In this document: piece after piece, positions 1-6,535 of the stretch
Position numbering within the stretch: position 1 is the stretch's first letter
Layout of the letters: each line of letters opens with the position of its first letter
From: Salinibacterium sp.
GTDB taxonomy: Bacteria > Actinomycetota > Actinomycetes > Actinomycetales > Microbacteriaceae
Length of the DNA: 9,282 bases
NCBI GenBank assembly: GCA_004297555.1
Contig: SCSV01000282.1
Span: forward strand, 1 to 9,282
Direction of reading: 5' to 3'
Program-made: the position numbers and the translations under genes
The notes under the pieces: model-generated
What the model was told of the DNA's origin: nothing
Database searches by the model: none
Seen by the model: only the letters and a program-made list of their open reading frames with translations

Positions 1-1255
1 CCCGCGCACTCGGCACCACCTCGACGCCCTCAAGGCGCAACCGCCGAAGACCCCCGCCAACCTTGAGCGCCTCGAGGCCTTCACGACACGCACCGCCAAG
101 ACCAGCGCGAGCAAGGCGATCGCGAGCGCGGAGGAAATGCTGCGCGCACAGCGATACCGAACCCAGGTATTCGGCGACTCGGTCAGCGCCGAGCGCGGTT
201 ATTTGCGCGAAACCGGCAACCTGGTTTTCCACTCTGCTCTGATCGGGATGCTCGTGGCCGTCGGCCTCGGCAGCGGCTTCGGCTACACCGGTCAGCGTGT
301 GGTCGTCGAGGGTTACGCCTTCAACAATTCGCTCGCGAGCTACGACTCGTTCAACCCGGGTCGGTTCTTCGACGCCTCGAGCCTCGCGCCGTACTCGATC
401 GCGCTCGATCGCTTCGACGCCACCTACGAGGAGAACAACCTCAAGGCCTACGGGCAAGCGACCGACTACACCGCGACCGTGACCTCCACGCTTCGCGGGC
501 AGCAGCCCCAGCAGCAGACGATCAAGGTCAATTCGCCGCTGGAGATTGCTGGCGACCAGGTCTACCTCCTCGGCAACGGCTACGCCCCGGTGATCACCGT
601 CCGCGATCCGGACGGCCACACCGTCTACTCACAGCCCGTGCCATTCCTGCCGCAAGACGCCAACTTGTTCAGCCTTGGCATCATCAAGGTTCCGGATGGG
701 CTTTCGAAGCAGATCGGGATGCGCGGGCTCCTCTATCCCACCGCCCTGCGGCTCGACTCGGGCACCTTCGCATCCAGCCATCCGGCGTTGCGCGACCCGT
801 TGCTGACGCTCGAGGTGTTCACCGGCGACCTCGGTCTCGACAATGGCAAGGGCACGAACGCCTACGCCTTGAATACTGATTCGCTCACCGAGATCGCCGG
901 CCGAAAGGCGAAGTCCCCCACCATTGCGCTTCGTCCTGGTGACCGGGTCGACCTGCCGAACGGGTTGGGCAGTGTCGAACTGACCGCGATTCCCCGGTTC
1001 GTGTCTCTCGATGTGCACCACGATCCGGCGCAGGGTTGGGCCCTGGTCTTCGCGATCCTCATCGTCAGCGGTCTGCTAACGAGCCTGTTCGTGCCCCGCA
1101 GGCGCATGTGGGTGCGCGCGGTCAGGAGCGGCCGCGGCACGGTGATCCTGGAATACGCGGCACTGGCTCGCGGAGACGACCCTGGGCTTGACGCCGCCGT
1201 GCAAGATTTCGCCGAACGGCGCAGCAGTCAACTCGGGCTTAAGGTTGGTTCGTGA
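1..1255 (+). CDS. resB: ResB/Ccs1 cytochrome c biogenesis protein, 5'-truncated
   Basis: Partial gene. The reading frame is open from base 2, giving 417 visible residues; the ATG at 137 is internal, because the 45 codons before it read as normal ResB sequence (RHHLDALKAQPPKTPANLERL). ResB-family proteins, with CcsA, move haem across the membrane and ligate it to apocytochrome c (System II). Visible here are a transmembrane segment at about residues 73-95 beginning ETGNLVFH, a long extracytoplasmic domain of roughly 250 residues, a final transmembrane segment near 345-363 (WALVFAILIVSGLLTSLF) followed by the positive RRRMWVR cytoplasmic anchor, and a cytoplasmic tail. Actinobacterial ResB is usually about 530-560 aa, so some 120-140 residues with the first membrane segments lie upstream of the window. 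The stop overlaps the ccsA start by 4 bp (GTGA), so the two are probably translationally coupled. Family call is firm; which His residues bind haem cannot be assigned from this fragment. Confidence 0.93.
   Translation, partial: PRTRHHLDALKAQPPKTPANLERLEAFTTRTAKTSASKAIASAEEMLRAQRYRTQVFGDSVSAERGYLRETGNLVFHSALIGMLVAVGLGSGFGYTGQRVVVEGYAFNNSLASYDSFNPGRFFDASSLAPYSIALDRFDATYEENNLKAYGQATDYTATVTSTLRGQQPQQQTIKVNSPLEIAGDQVYLLGNGYAPVITVRDPDGHTVYSQPVPFLPQDANLFSLGIIKVPDGLSKQIGMRGLLYPTALRLDSGTFASSHPALRDPLLTLEVFTGDLGLDNGKGTNAYALNTDSLTEIAGRKAKSPTIALRPGDRVDLPNGLGSVELTAIPRFVSLDVHHDPAQGWALVFAILIVSGLLTSLFVPRRRMWVRAVRSGRGTVILEYAALARGDDPGLDAAVQDFAERRSSQLGLKVGS
1240..1245 (+). promoter_or_regulatory. Possible -10 element TAAGGT, or weak Shine-Dalgarno, before ccsA
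   Basis: TAAGGT lies 6 nt before the ccsA GTG, inside the last codons of resB. This is the spacing seen at five other starts in the window. The same bases include AAGG, which could act as a Shine-Dalgarno at about 7 nt spacing. Given the 4-bp gene overlap, translation from a resB-ccsA mRNA is the simpler reading. Confidence 0.35.
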
Positions 1256-2211
1256 CTGACACCCTTTCGTCGTACTCCCTTCTAGCGATCTACTCGGCGA
1301 TGGCCGTCTACGCGATCGCGTTCGTGCTGTTTACACTCGACCTCGCTCGGCGTTCCTCTCCCGCGCCCGCCGTTGCCGCAAGCGAGACTGTGACAAGCGC
1401 TCGCGGCGGCACGAAACTGCTTGAGCGCTTGGCGACGGATGCCCCCGCCGACGCCCAACCGAAGGGCCCGCGCTACCTCCGCGCAGCCATGGCGCTCACC
1501 TTGCTCGGATGGGTGTTGCACGTGGCAGGCGTCGCGCTTCGCGGAGCGGCCGCCGGCCGCGTGCCCTGGGCCAACATGTTCGAGTTCTCCATTACCGCGG
1601 GTGCCGTCATCATCGGGGTGTTTCTGGCCGCGCAGTTCTGGCAGGACCTGCGTTTCCTCGGCGCGTTCATCACCGGCTTCGTGCTCATCGTTCTGGGTAT
1701 CGCAACGCTCAACTTCTATGTCGATGTCGTGCCACTTCCGCCACCCCTGCAATCGGCCTGGCTTGTGATCCACGTGTTTGTCGCAATTCTGGGTACGTCG
1801 TTTTTCGCGCTCGGTGCCGGACTTTCGGCAGTGCAATTGCTGCAAGGGCGGCGCGAGGATGGGCTCACGACCCGCCCGCGCTTCCTAGAAACGTTGCCTG
1901 CCGCGGACCGGCTCGAGAACCTCGCGTACCGCGTGATCGTCGTCGGCTTCGTGTTCTGGACCTTCACCCTCATCGCCGGCGCCATCTGGGCGGAGCATGC
2001 CTGGGGTCGCTATTGGGGCTTCGACACCAAAGAGGTCTGGACCTTCATCATCTGGACCATCTTTGCCGGTTACATTCACGCCCGGGCGACGCTCGGCTGG
2101 CGGGGATCGCGCTCAGCCTGGCTCGCGATCATCGGGTTCAGCGCGGTGCTGTTCAACTTCGGCATCGTGAACGTCTTCTTCAAGGGACTGCACGCCTACT
2201 CAGGGCTGTAA
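1252..2211 (+). CDS. ccsA: CcsA/ResC-type cytochrome c biogenesis protein (often annotated CcsB in actinobacteria)
   Basis: Multi-spanning haem-handling subunit of System II cytochrome c maturation, partner of ResB. The 319-aa product has the family hallmarks: the Trp-rich WWD motif at residues 246-263 (W246, W251, W255, D258, W263 in WAEHAWGRYWGFDTKEVW), a preceding His in WLVIHV (H174), a His in YIHAR just after (H276), and the C-terminal GLHAYSGL (H314). By comparison with CcsBA fusions, H174 and H314 fit the two outside haem-ligand His residues and H276 the membrane His; this mapping is inferred from motif order. Several hydrophobic segments are evident (about 8-30, 79-95, 113-130, 136-156, 169-195, 225-245, 262-280, 288-309). 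The start is GTG at 1252, inside the resB stop (GTGA overlap). A hydrophilic Ala/Pro-rich stretch at 33-72 is probably a loop. Its 3' end overlaps the opposing menC by 16 bp. Confidence 0.95.
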   Translation: MTDTLSSYSLLAIYSAMAVYAIAFVLFTLDLARRSSPAPAVAASETVTSARGGTKLLERLATDAPADAQPKGPRYLRAAMALTLLGWVLHVAGVALRGAAAGRVPWANMFEFSITAGAVIIGVFLAAQFWQDLRFLGAFITGFVLIVLGIATLNFYVDVVPLPPPLQSAWLVIHVFVAILGTSFFALGAGLSAVQLLQGRREDGLTTRPRFLETLPAADRLENLAYRVIVVGFVFWTFTLIAGAIWAEHAWGRYWGFDTKEVWTFIIWTIFAGYIHARATLGWRGSRSAWLAIIGFSAVLFNFGIVNVFFKGLHAYSGL

Positions 2212-3191
2212 CCACCCGAGAGTCGCGCGTGGCAGCGGGCCAAGCGATCGAGCCACCAGGCGGTGCGGTCCGCATCCGCCGCATGACGGTCGAGGAGGTG
2301 GGCCGTCGGGGTGATGCGGCGCACCTCGAGTTGACCGTCGAAGGGCATGAGCGGCCGATCGGTGACATCCGCCGCGAGCAGCGCGGCAGTGCCAAGACCG
2401 CAGTCGAACTCCAGATTCGGCAGGGCTGCAGCGAGGTGCAGTCCCATCGAAATGCCGACCGAGGATTCGAGAGCGCTCGAGACGACGACCGGCAGCTCGG
2501 TCTCGCTCGCGAGATGCAGGGCCGCGGTGATGCCGCCGAGCGGCTGGGCCTTGATGACCAGGATGTCAGCGGCGCGCATCCGGGCAACCTCGAGCGGGTC
2601 GCTCGCCCGACGCACGCTTTCGTCGGCCGCGATCGGAATGCCCATGTACTTCACGCGACTGCGAAGCTGGGCGAGCTCGTCGACGGTCGCGCAGGGTTGC
2701 TCGACGTACTCGAGGTCGAATTCGGCGAAAGCGTGCACGGCGTGCTCGGCTTCGTCCACGTTCCAGGCGCCGTTCGCGTCGACCCGAATGCGGCCCGCGG
2801 GCCCCAGGTACTCGCGGGTCGCTCGGACGCGAGCAGTGTCGTCCGTGAGGGACTGCCCGGGTTCGGCGACCTTGACCTTGACGGTGCGACATCCGGCAAA
2901 TCGATCGAGTGCGGCAGTGACTTCGGCGACCGGCACGGCAGGGAGGGTGGCGTTGACGTGCACGGCGTCGCGTAGGGCGGGATGCTCTGGCCCCCAGCCA
3001 AAATCGATCGCCCCGGCGAGCCACGCGGCGGCCTCCGCATCACCGTACCCCTCGAAGGGCGAGAACTCGGTGAAGCCGTTCGGCCCCTCGAATAGCACGG
3101 CTTCTCGCACGGTGATGCCGCGAAAACGGGAGACCAGCGGGAGGGAGACGACTCGCGCGCTGCCGAGCAGGTCATCGAGCGCGGGGAGCAT
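2196..3191 (-). CDS. menC: o-Succinylbenzoate synthase MenC
   Basis: Enolase-superfamily enzyme that dehydrates SHCHC to o-succinylbenzoate in cytoplasmic menaquinone synthesis. The 331-aa product has an N-terminal capping domain with SRFRGITVREAVLFEG and FSPFEGY (about 21-49), then the barrel with catalytic KVK (K105, K107), the metal-binding Asp in RVDANGAWN (D138), Glu in EYVEQP (E164), Asp in AADESVR (D190), and the second catalytic Lys in LVIKAQPLGG (K214). The order and spacing of K-x-K, D, E, D, K match OSB synthases. Related enolase-superfamily enzymes (N-acylamino acid racemases, dipeptide epimerases) share this layout, but the men neighbours settle the call. The start is ATG at 3191. 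No Shine-Dalgarno is visible, but CAGACT sits 6 nt upstream, suggesting a leaderless mRNA. It diverges from menB and converges on ccsA, with its TAG stop inside the ccsA coding region. Confidence 0.96.
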   Translation of the reverse strand: MLPALDDLLGSARVVSLPLVSRFRGITVREAVLFEGPNGFTEFSPFEGYGDAEAAAWLAGAIDFGWGPEHPALRDAVHVNATLPAVPVAEVTAALDRFAGCRTVKVKVAEPGQSLTDDTARVRATREYLGPAGRIRVDANGAWNVDEAEHAVHAFAEFDLEYVEQPCATVDELAQLRSRVKYMGIPIAADESVRRASDPLEVARMRAADILVIKAQPLGGITAALHLASETELPVVVSSALESSVGISMGLHLAAALPNLEFDCGLGTAALLAADVTDRPLMPFDGQLEVRRITPTAHLLDRHAADADRTAWWLDRLARCHARLSGGYSPE

Positions 3192-3197
3192 GGCACC

Positions 3198-3203
3198 AGT
3201 CTG
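3198..3203 (-). promoter_or_regulatory. Putative -10 element of menC (CAGACT)
   Basis: Read on the minus strand, CAGACT is followed by 6 nt (GGTGCC) and then the menC ATG. It differs from TANNNT only at its first base and matches TAGACT before menA at five of six positions. The spacing predicts transcription starting at or next to the A of the ATG. TTCACC, 19 nt further upstream, is a possible but widely spaced -35. Confidence 0.45.
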
Positions 3204-3208
3204 GCAAC

Positions 3209-3228
3209 TTCACCCTGCTCGCGGTGAA
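3209..3228. promoter_or_regulatory. Inverted repeat TTCACC-N8-GGTGAA, candidate operator between menC and menB
   Basis: A perfect 6-bp dyad with an 8-bp spacer lies in the 96-bp divergent menC/menB intergenic region, ending 5 bp upstream of the putative menC -10. Its size and place fit a dimeric regulator site over the menC promoter. No regulator gene is present in the window, so the role is inferred from position alone. Confidence 0.3.
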
Positions 3229-3275
3229 ACGATTTGCCCGTGCTTGTCGCAGGGCCTGGCGGGCATCCGCGGAAC

Positions 3276-3281
3276 TAGGCT
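3276..3281 (+). promoter_or_regulatory. Putative -10 element of menB (TAGGCT), leaderless
   Basis: TAGGCT is followed by exactly 6 nt (GATGCC) and the menB ATG at 3288, so transcription would begin at the start codon. There is no Shine-Dalgarno in the bases before the ATG. I see no good -35 hexamer at 16-19 bp. Confidence 0.6.
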
Positions 3282-3287
3282 GATGCC

Positions 3288-4169
3288 ATGACAGCGCCGG
3301 TCTCCGAGCTCTTCGACGCCACCGTTTGGCGCGAGGTCGAGGGCTTCGAACCCGCCGACATCACCTACCACCACGATTCGACCGGCCGCGTCGCGCGCAT
3401 CGCCTTCAACCGGCCCGAAGTGCGCAACGCCTTCCGCCCGCAAACAGTCGACGAGCTCTACCGCGCCCTCGACGATGCGCGGCAGAACCCCGCGATCGGT
3501 GTGGTGCTTCTGACCGGCAACGGGCCGAGCGCGAAAGACGGCGGGTGGGCCTTCTGCTCCGGCGGCGACCAGCGCATCCGCGGCCGCAACGGCTACGAGT
3601 ACGGCGACCAGGGCGGCGTGGGCCGGCTGCACATTCTCGAAGTGCAGCGCCTCATCCGCTTCATGCCCAAGGTCGTCATCGCCGTGCTCCCAGGCTGGGC
3701 CGCGGGCGGTGGCCACTCCCTGCACGTCGTGTGCGATCTCTCGATCGCGAGCACGAACGCCCGATTCAAACAGACGGATGCCGATGTCGGCTCCTTCGAC
3801 GCCGGGTACGGCAGCGCCTACTTCGCCCGCCAGGTCGGCCAGAAGTTCGCTCGCGAGGTGTTCTTCCTGGCTCGCGAATATGACGCCGAGCGCGCGCTCG
3901 CGGCCGGAGCGGTTAACGCCGTGGTGCCGCACGGATCGCTTGAGGCCGTCGCGTACGAATGGGCGAACGAGATTCTCGCTAAGTCGCCGACCTCGATCCG
4001 CATGCTCAAGTTCGCCTTCAACGCGGTGGACGACGGGCTGGTAGGACAGCAGGTCTTCGCTGGCGAAGCGACCCGATTGGCGTATGGAACCGATGAAGCA
4101 GTCGAAGGCCGGGATGCCTTCCTCGAGAAGCGGGCACCCAACTGGGGCCCCTACCCCTGGCAGTACTGA
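3288..4169 (+). CDS. menB: 1,4-Dihydroxy-2-naphthoyl-CoA synthase MenB
   Basis: Crotonase-fold enzyme that cyclises OSB-CoA to DHNA-CoA by an intramolecular Claisen condensation. The 293-aa product is MenB throughout: AFNRPEVRNAFRP (39-51), the CoA-binding/oxyanion stretch KDGGWAFCSGGDQRIRGR (83-100), GWAAGGGHSLHVVCDL (136-151), FKQTDADVGSFDAGYGSAY (160-178) and the C-terminal GEATRLAYGTDEAVEGRDAF (259-278). D164 in QTDAD marks the bicarbonate-independent (type II) MenB class, in which an Asp side chain replaces the bicarbonate used by the E. coli enzyme; D164 and D171 have the same 7-residue spacing as Asp185/Asp192 of the M. tuberculosis enzyme. The start is ATG at 3288, supported by MenB-like sequence from the first residues and by a -10 element 6 nt upstream. 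The TGA stop is followed immediately by the menE ATG, so menB-menE form an operon. Confidence 0.98.
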   Translation: MTAPVSELFDATVWREVEGFEPADITYHHDSTGRVARIAFNRPEVRNAFRPQTVDELYRALDDARQNPAIGVVLLTGNGPSAKDGGWAFCSGGDQRIRGRNGYEYGDQGGVGRLHILEVQRLIRFMPKVVIAVLPGWAAGGGHSLHVVCDLSIASTNARFKQTDADVGSFDAGYGSAYFARQVGQKFAREVFFLAREYDAERALAAGAVNAVVPHGSLEAVAYEWANEILAKSPTSIRMLKFAFNAVDDGLVGQQVFAGEATRLAYGTDEAVEGRDAFLEKRAPNWGPYPWQY

Positions 4170-5279
4170 ATGACTAGAACACTCGAGGTTGTCGACGCCC
4201 GCGATCCGGGTGCGGTACTCGACGGCCTTCGCCGTGCTCTGAGCGGTGATGGCCCTGCGATCCTGCCGCACGTCGGCGCGCCCACCGGACTGCCCGAAAC
4301 GGTAGAACAGCGCGTGGCGGTCGTCGTCGAAACGAGCGGCTCGACTGGTCGTCCCAAGCGCGTCACACTGAGCGCCGATGCCCTACTGGCGAGCGCCGCG
4401 GCATCCGATGTGCAGCTCGGCGGTCCAGGCCAATGGATGCTCGCAGTGCCCACCGAATACATCGCCGGCGTCAACGTGCTCGTGCGCTCGATCGCCGCGG
4501 AAACCGAGCCCGTGGTGATGAACCCGGAAGGGTTCACCGCCGAGCGATTCGTCGAGGCGGCGAGCGCTCTCACCGGGGAGCGCCGATTCACCTCCCTCGT
4601 GCCCACGCAGCTCGCGCGCATCATCGAGGCGGACTCGGCCCTGGAGACGCTGCGCAGCTTCGACCGCATCCTGATCGGCGGCCAGTCGGTGCCGGTGGAC
4701 CTCATCGCCCGCGCGCTCGAGCTCGGGCTCAACATCACGCGCACCTATGGCTCGACCGAGACTTCGGGTGGCTGTGTCTACGACGGCGTTCCGATCGGCA
4801 ACACGAAGCTGCGAATCGTCGACGACCTGATCGAGATCGCCGGGAGCGTGCTTGCCGAGGGCTACCTCAACGACCTGCGCCGCACCGCTTTCTCGTTCCG
4901 CGATCGCGAGGGGGAGCGCTGGTACCGCAGCGACGACATGGGCGAGCTGCACGACGGGGTGCTGACCGTCACCGGCCGAGTCGGCGATGTGATCATCTCG
5001 GGCGGGGTCAAGGTGTCGCTATCCGAAGTCGAGGCCGCTGTGCGCTCGCTGCCCGGACTTCAGGAAGCCGTTGTCATCGCCGCCCCGAGCCCCGAATGGG
5101 GCGAAGTTCCGGTCGTCGCGAGCGTGGTCGGGATGCCGCTCGACACGCTTCGGGATGCCGTCGCCGCCCAGCTCGGACGACCCGCCGCCCCCGACCGCAT
5201 CATGCACCTCGACGCGATGCCGATGCTCGATTCGGGCAAACCCGACCGCGTCGCGCTCGCCGCGCTGGCGCTTAAGTAG
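4170..5279 (+). CDS. menE: o-Succinylbenzoate-CoA ligase MenE
   Basis: ANL-superfamily adenylating enzyme that activates o-succinylbenzoate with ATP and CoA to give OSB-CoA, the MenB substrate. At 369 aa it is shorter than the E. coli or Bacillus enzymes (about 450-490), which is usual for actinobacterial MenE, where the N-terminal lobe is reduced. Motifs run in order: the phosphate-binding loop ETSGSTGRPKR (54-64), the adenine-site motif TYGSTETSGG (192-201), the ribose-binding Asp in YRSDDMGEL (D256), the hinge TGRVGDVIISGGVKVSLSEVE (starting 268), and the C-terminal catalytic Lys in DSGKPDR (K357). The ATG directly follows the menB TGA with no gap. Neither a Shine-Dalgarno nor a -10 element precedes it, so translation probably depends on ribosomes finishing menB. 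Its TAG stop supplies the first three bases of the putative menA promoter. Confidence 0.96.
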   Translation: MTRTLEVVDARDPGAVLDGLRRALSGDGPAILPHVGAPTGLPETVEQRVAVVVETSGSTGRPKRVTLSADALLASAAASDVQLGGPGQWMLAVPTEYIAGVNVLVRSIAAETEPVVMNPEGFTAERFVEAASALTGERRFTSLVPTQLARIIEADSALETLRSFDRILIGGQSVPVDLIARALELGLNITRTYGSTETSGGCVYDGVPIGNTKLRIVDDLIEIAGSVLAEGYLNDLRRTAFSFRDREGERWYRSDDMGELHDGVLTVTGRVGDVIISGGVKVSLSEVEAAVRSLPGLQEAVVIAAPSPEWGEVPVVASVVGMPLDTLRDAVAAQLGRPAAPDRIMHLDAMPMLDSGKPDRVALAALALK

Positions 5280-5282
5280 ACT
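5277..5282 (+). promoter_or_regulatory. Putative -10 element of menA (TAGACT), overlapping the menE stop codon
   Basis: The menE TAG stop forms the first half of TAGACT, followed by 6 nt and the menA GTG at 5289. This gives menA a possible leaderless transcript of its own within the menB-menE-menA run. No convincing -35 is visible upstream. Confidence 0.5.
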
Positions 5283-5288
5283 CCTGGG

Positions 5289-6245
5289 GTGGCAACCACC
5301 AAGACGCGCAAGAAGAGCGGCAGACCCGGCGGTCGCCCGGGAGCTGTGGAGATCAAGAAAGCCACGCTCGGCGATTGGATCCGCGCCGCTCGCCCGCAGA
5401 CACTGCCGCTCTCGATCGCCCCCGTTGCCCTCGGCGCAGCAGCCGCCTACCTGATGCCGCACCTCGAAGTCGGGCCCGCTTGGCACTGGCTGCGCGCGGC
5501 ACTCTGTCTCGCCGTGGCTCTCGGGCTGCAGATCGGCGTCAACTTCGCCAACGACTATTCGGATGGCGTGCGGGGCACGGATAAGCACCGCGTCGGCCCG
5601 GCCCGGCTCACGGCATCCGGAGCTGCCAAACCCCGCACGGTGCTCGCCGTCGCTCACGTGTTCTTCGCGCTCGCGGGAGCCGCTGGTCTCGTCATCGCGA
5701 TTCGCACCGAATACTGGTGGTTGATCGCGGTCGGTGCAGTCTGCATTGCCGCGGCCTACTTCTATACCGGCGGCAAGCGCCCCTACGGCTATTACGCGCT
5801 CGGCGAGGTCTTCGCCTTCGTCTTCTTCGGGATCGTCGCCACTGCGGGCACCACCTTCGTGCTCGCTGGCACCGTGAACATCGAAAGCTGGTTGGCGGGT
5901 GCTGCCGCCGGCTCGTTTGCGAGCGCAGCGCTGCTCGTCAACAACATCCGGGATCGGCAGCCTGACACTGCGGCCGGCAAGCGCACTCTCGCGGTGCTGC
6001 TCGGCGACCGCATCTCGCGCATTCTCTTCGTGGTGCTGATTCTCGCGCCGTTCGGCATCCTGGTGTTCTTCGCGCTGTTCTACGAGAAGGCCTACCTCGT
6101 CTACTTCGCCCTACTCGCTGCGCTTCCCGCCGCGGGCATCACGGTGAGCGCGAAGACCGCTCCCGAACTCGTGCTGGCACTCAAGCTCACGGCACTGACC
6201 GCGCTCGCATTCGGCCTCGGCCTCGGCGCCGCGATCGCCTTCTAG
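5289..6245 (+). CDS. menA: 1,4-Dihydroxy-2-naphthoate polyprenyltransferase MenA
   Basis: UbiA-superfamily membrane enzyme that attaches a polyprenyl chain to DHNA, giving demethylmenaquinone. The 318-aa product has both Asp-rich Mg-diphosphate motifs: NDYSDGVRGTD (88-98) and NNIRDRQPDTAAGKRTLAV (218-236). It also has the substrate-side RPQTLPLSIAPV (35-46) and YTGGKRPYGYYALGE (159-173), with about eight to nine hydrophobic helices between them. The GTG at 5289 is chosen because TAGACT lies 6 nt upstream and menE ends 9 nt before it. This adds a Lys/Arg/Gly-rich leader of about 25 residues before the usual MenA beginning (LGDWIRAARPQTLP). A GTG at 5346 would remove most of that leader but has poorer upstream context. 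The gene ends convergently with the DUF4229 gene, the two stops sharing CTAG. DHNA specificity rests on the men neighbours and the MenA-type motifs. Confidence 0.96.
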   Translation: MATTKTRKKSGRPGGRPGAVEIKKATLGDWIRAARPQTLPLSIAPVALGAAAAYLMPHLEVGPAWHWLRAALCLAVALGLQIGVNFANDYSDGVRGTDKHRVGPARLTASGAAKPRTVLAVAHVFFALAGAAGLVIAIRTEYWWLIAVGAVCIAAAYFYTGGKRPYGYYALGEVFAFVFFGIVATAGTTFVLAGTVNIESWLAGAAAGSFASAALLVNNIRDRQPDTAAGKRTLAVLLGDRISRILFVVLILAPFGILVFFALFYEKAYLVYFALLAALPAAGITVSAKTAPELVLALKLTALTALAFGLGLGAAIAF

Positions 6246-6481
6246 AGCCGGTCTTCCGCTTCCGCGTCAGCGTCGACTGTGGCCCCGCGCGACCTGCGCT
6301 GGGCGACATCGAGAGCAACGGCATCCCGAAGTCGTGAGAAAAAGATGTACGAAATGCAGAACGAAATGATCGCGGCGAGTACCGCGGCGAGTATCAACTG
6401 CGCTCCCAAGTACGCGAACAGCGCGAACAGGGCTGCGAAGAGGCCAAGACGAACAAGCGAGTAGGCGATCCACGGTTTCAC
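6242..6481 (-). CDS. DUF4229-type small membrane protein
   Basis: A 79-aa protein of unknown function. It has two hydrophobic segments, about residues 7-25 (YSLVRLGLFAALFALFAYL) and 28-50 (LILAAVLAAIISFCISYIFF), then a basic patch (SRLRD, QRRSRG) and an acidic C-terminal tail (DADAEAEDRL). The size, the opening KPWIAYSLVRLGLF and the place beside menA fit the actinobacterial DUF4229 family; I make this from memory of the family pattern. The start is GTG at 6481, with TACACT 6 nt upstream and no Shine-Dalgarno. Its stop shares the palindrome CTAG with the menA stop, and its 5' end diverges from the PLDc_N-type gene. Being embedded among membrane-linked menaquinone genes suggests a link to quinone or respiratory-chain membranes, but nothing in the sequence gives an activity. 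Confidence 0.85.
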   Translation of the reverse strand: MKPWIAYSLVRLGLFAALFALFAYLGAQLILAAVLAAIISFCISYIFFSRLRDAVALDVAQRRSRGATVDADAEAEDRL

Positions 6482-6487
6482 CTTGAC

Positions 6488-6493
6488 AGTGTA
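6488..6493 (-). promoter_or_regulatory. Putative -10 element of the DUF4229 gene (TACACT), leaderless
   Basis: On the minus strand TACACT is followed by 6 nt (GTCAAG) and the GTG start at 6481. GTGACC, 19 nt upstream, is a weak possible -35. The arrangement predicts a transcript starting at the GTG. Confidence 0.55.
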
Positions 6494-6507
6494 GGCACGC
6501 GGCTGAT

Positions 6508-6522
6508 GCTCGGGTCACGAGC
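6508..6522. promoter_or_regulatory. Inverted repeat GCTCG-N5-CGAGC between divergent promoters
   Basis: A perfect 5-bp dyad around GGTCA lies in the 54-bp region between the two divergent small membrane-protein genes, one base before the putative -10 of the plus-strand gene. It could be an operator acting on both promoters. An inverted repeat this short also arises by chance in G+C-rich DNA. Confidence 0.25.
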
Positions 6523-6523
6523 C

Positions 6524-6529
6524 TAGAAT
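6524..6529 (+). promoter_or_regulatory. Putative -10 element of the PLDc_N gene and menD (TAGAAT), leaderless
   Basis: TAGAAT is followed by 6 nt (TGCGTT) and the GTG start at 6536. It is the closest match to TATAAT among the elements in this window. It would drive the PLDc_N-type gene and, through overlap, menD. I see no clear -35. Confidence 0.6.
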
Positions 6530-6535
6530 TGCGTT

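Noticed and set aside
1509..2975. A 488-codon open frame on the plus strand running through ccsA and across menC
   Set aside because: It reads ccsA in another frame and menC in antisense. The product is Arg/Gly/His-rich with no domain pattern, as expected from the high G+C bias, while ccsA and menC carry full family motifs.
2347..3291. A 314-codon plus-strand frame opposite menC
   Set aside because: It is antisense to menC, rich in Ser/Arg/Ala and without recognisable motifs; menC on the other strand has every catalytic residue.
5019..5657. A 212-codon minus-strand frame opposite the menE/menA junction
   Set aside because: It spans the antisense of two genuine genes and has no motif or start signal.
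6483..6488. A perfect TTGACA on the plus strand as the -35 of the PLDc_N-menD promoter
   Set aside because: It is 35 bp from the TAGAAT -10, about twice the usable spacing, and no TANNNT lies 16-18 bp downstream. Its bases also overlap the putative promoter of the opposing gene.
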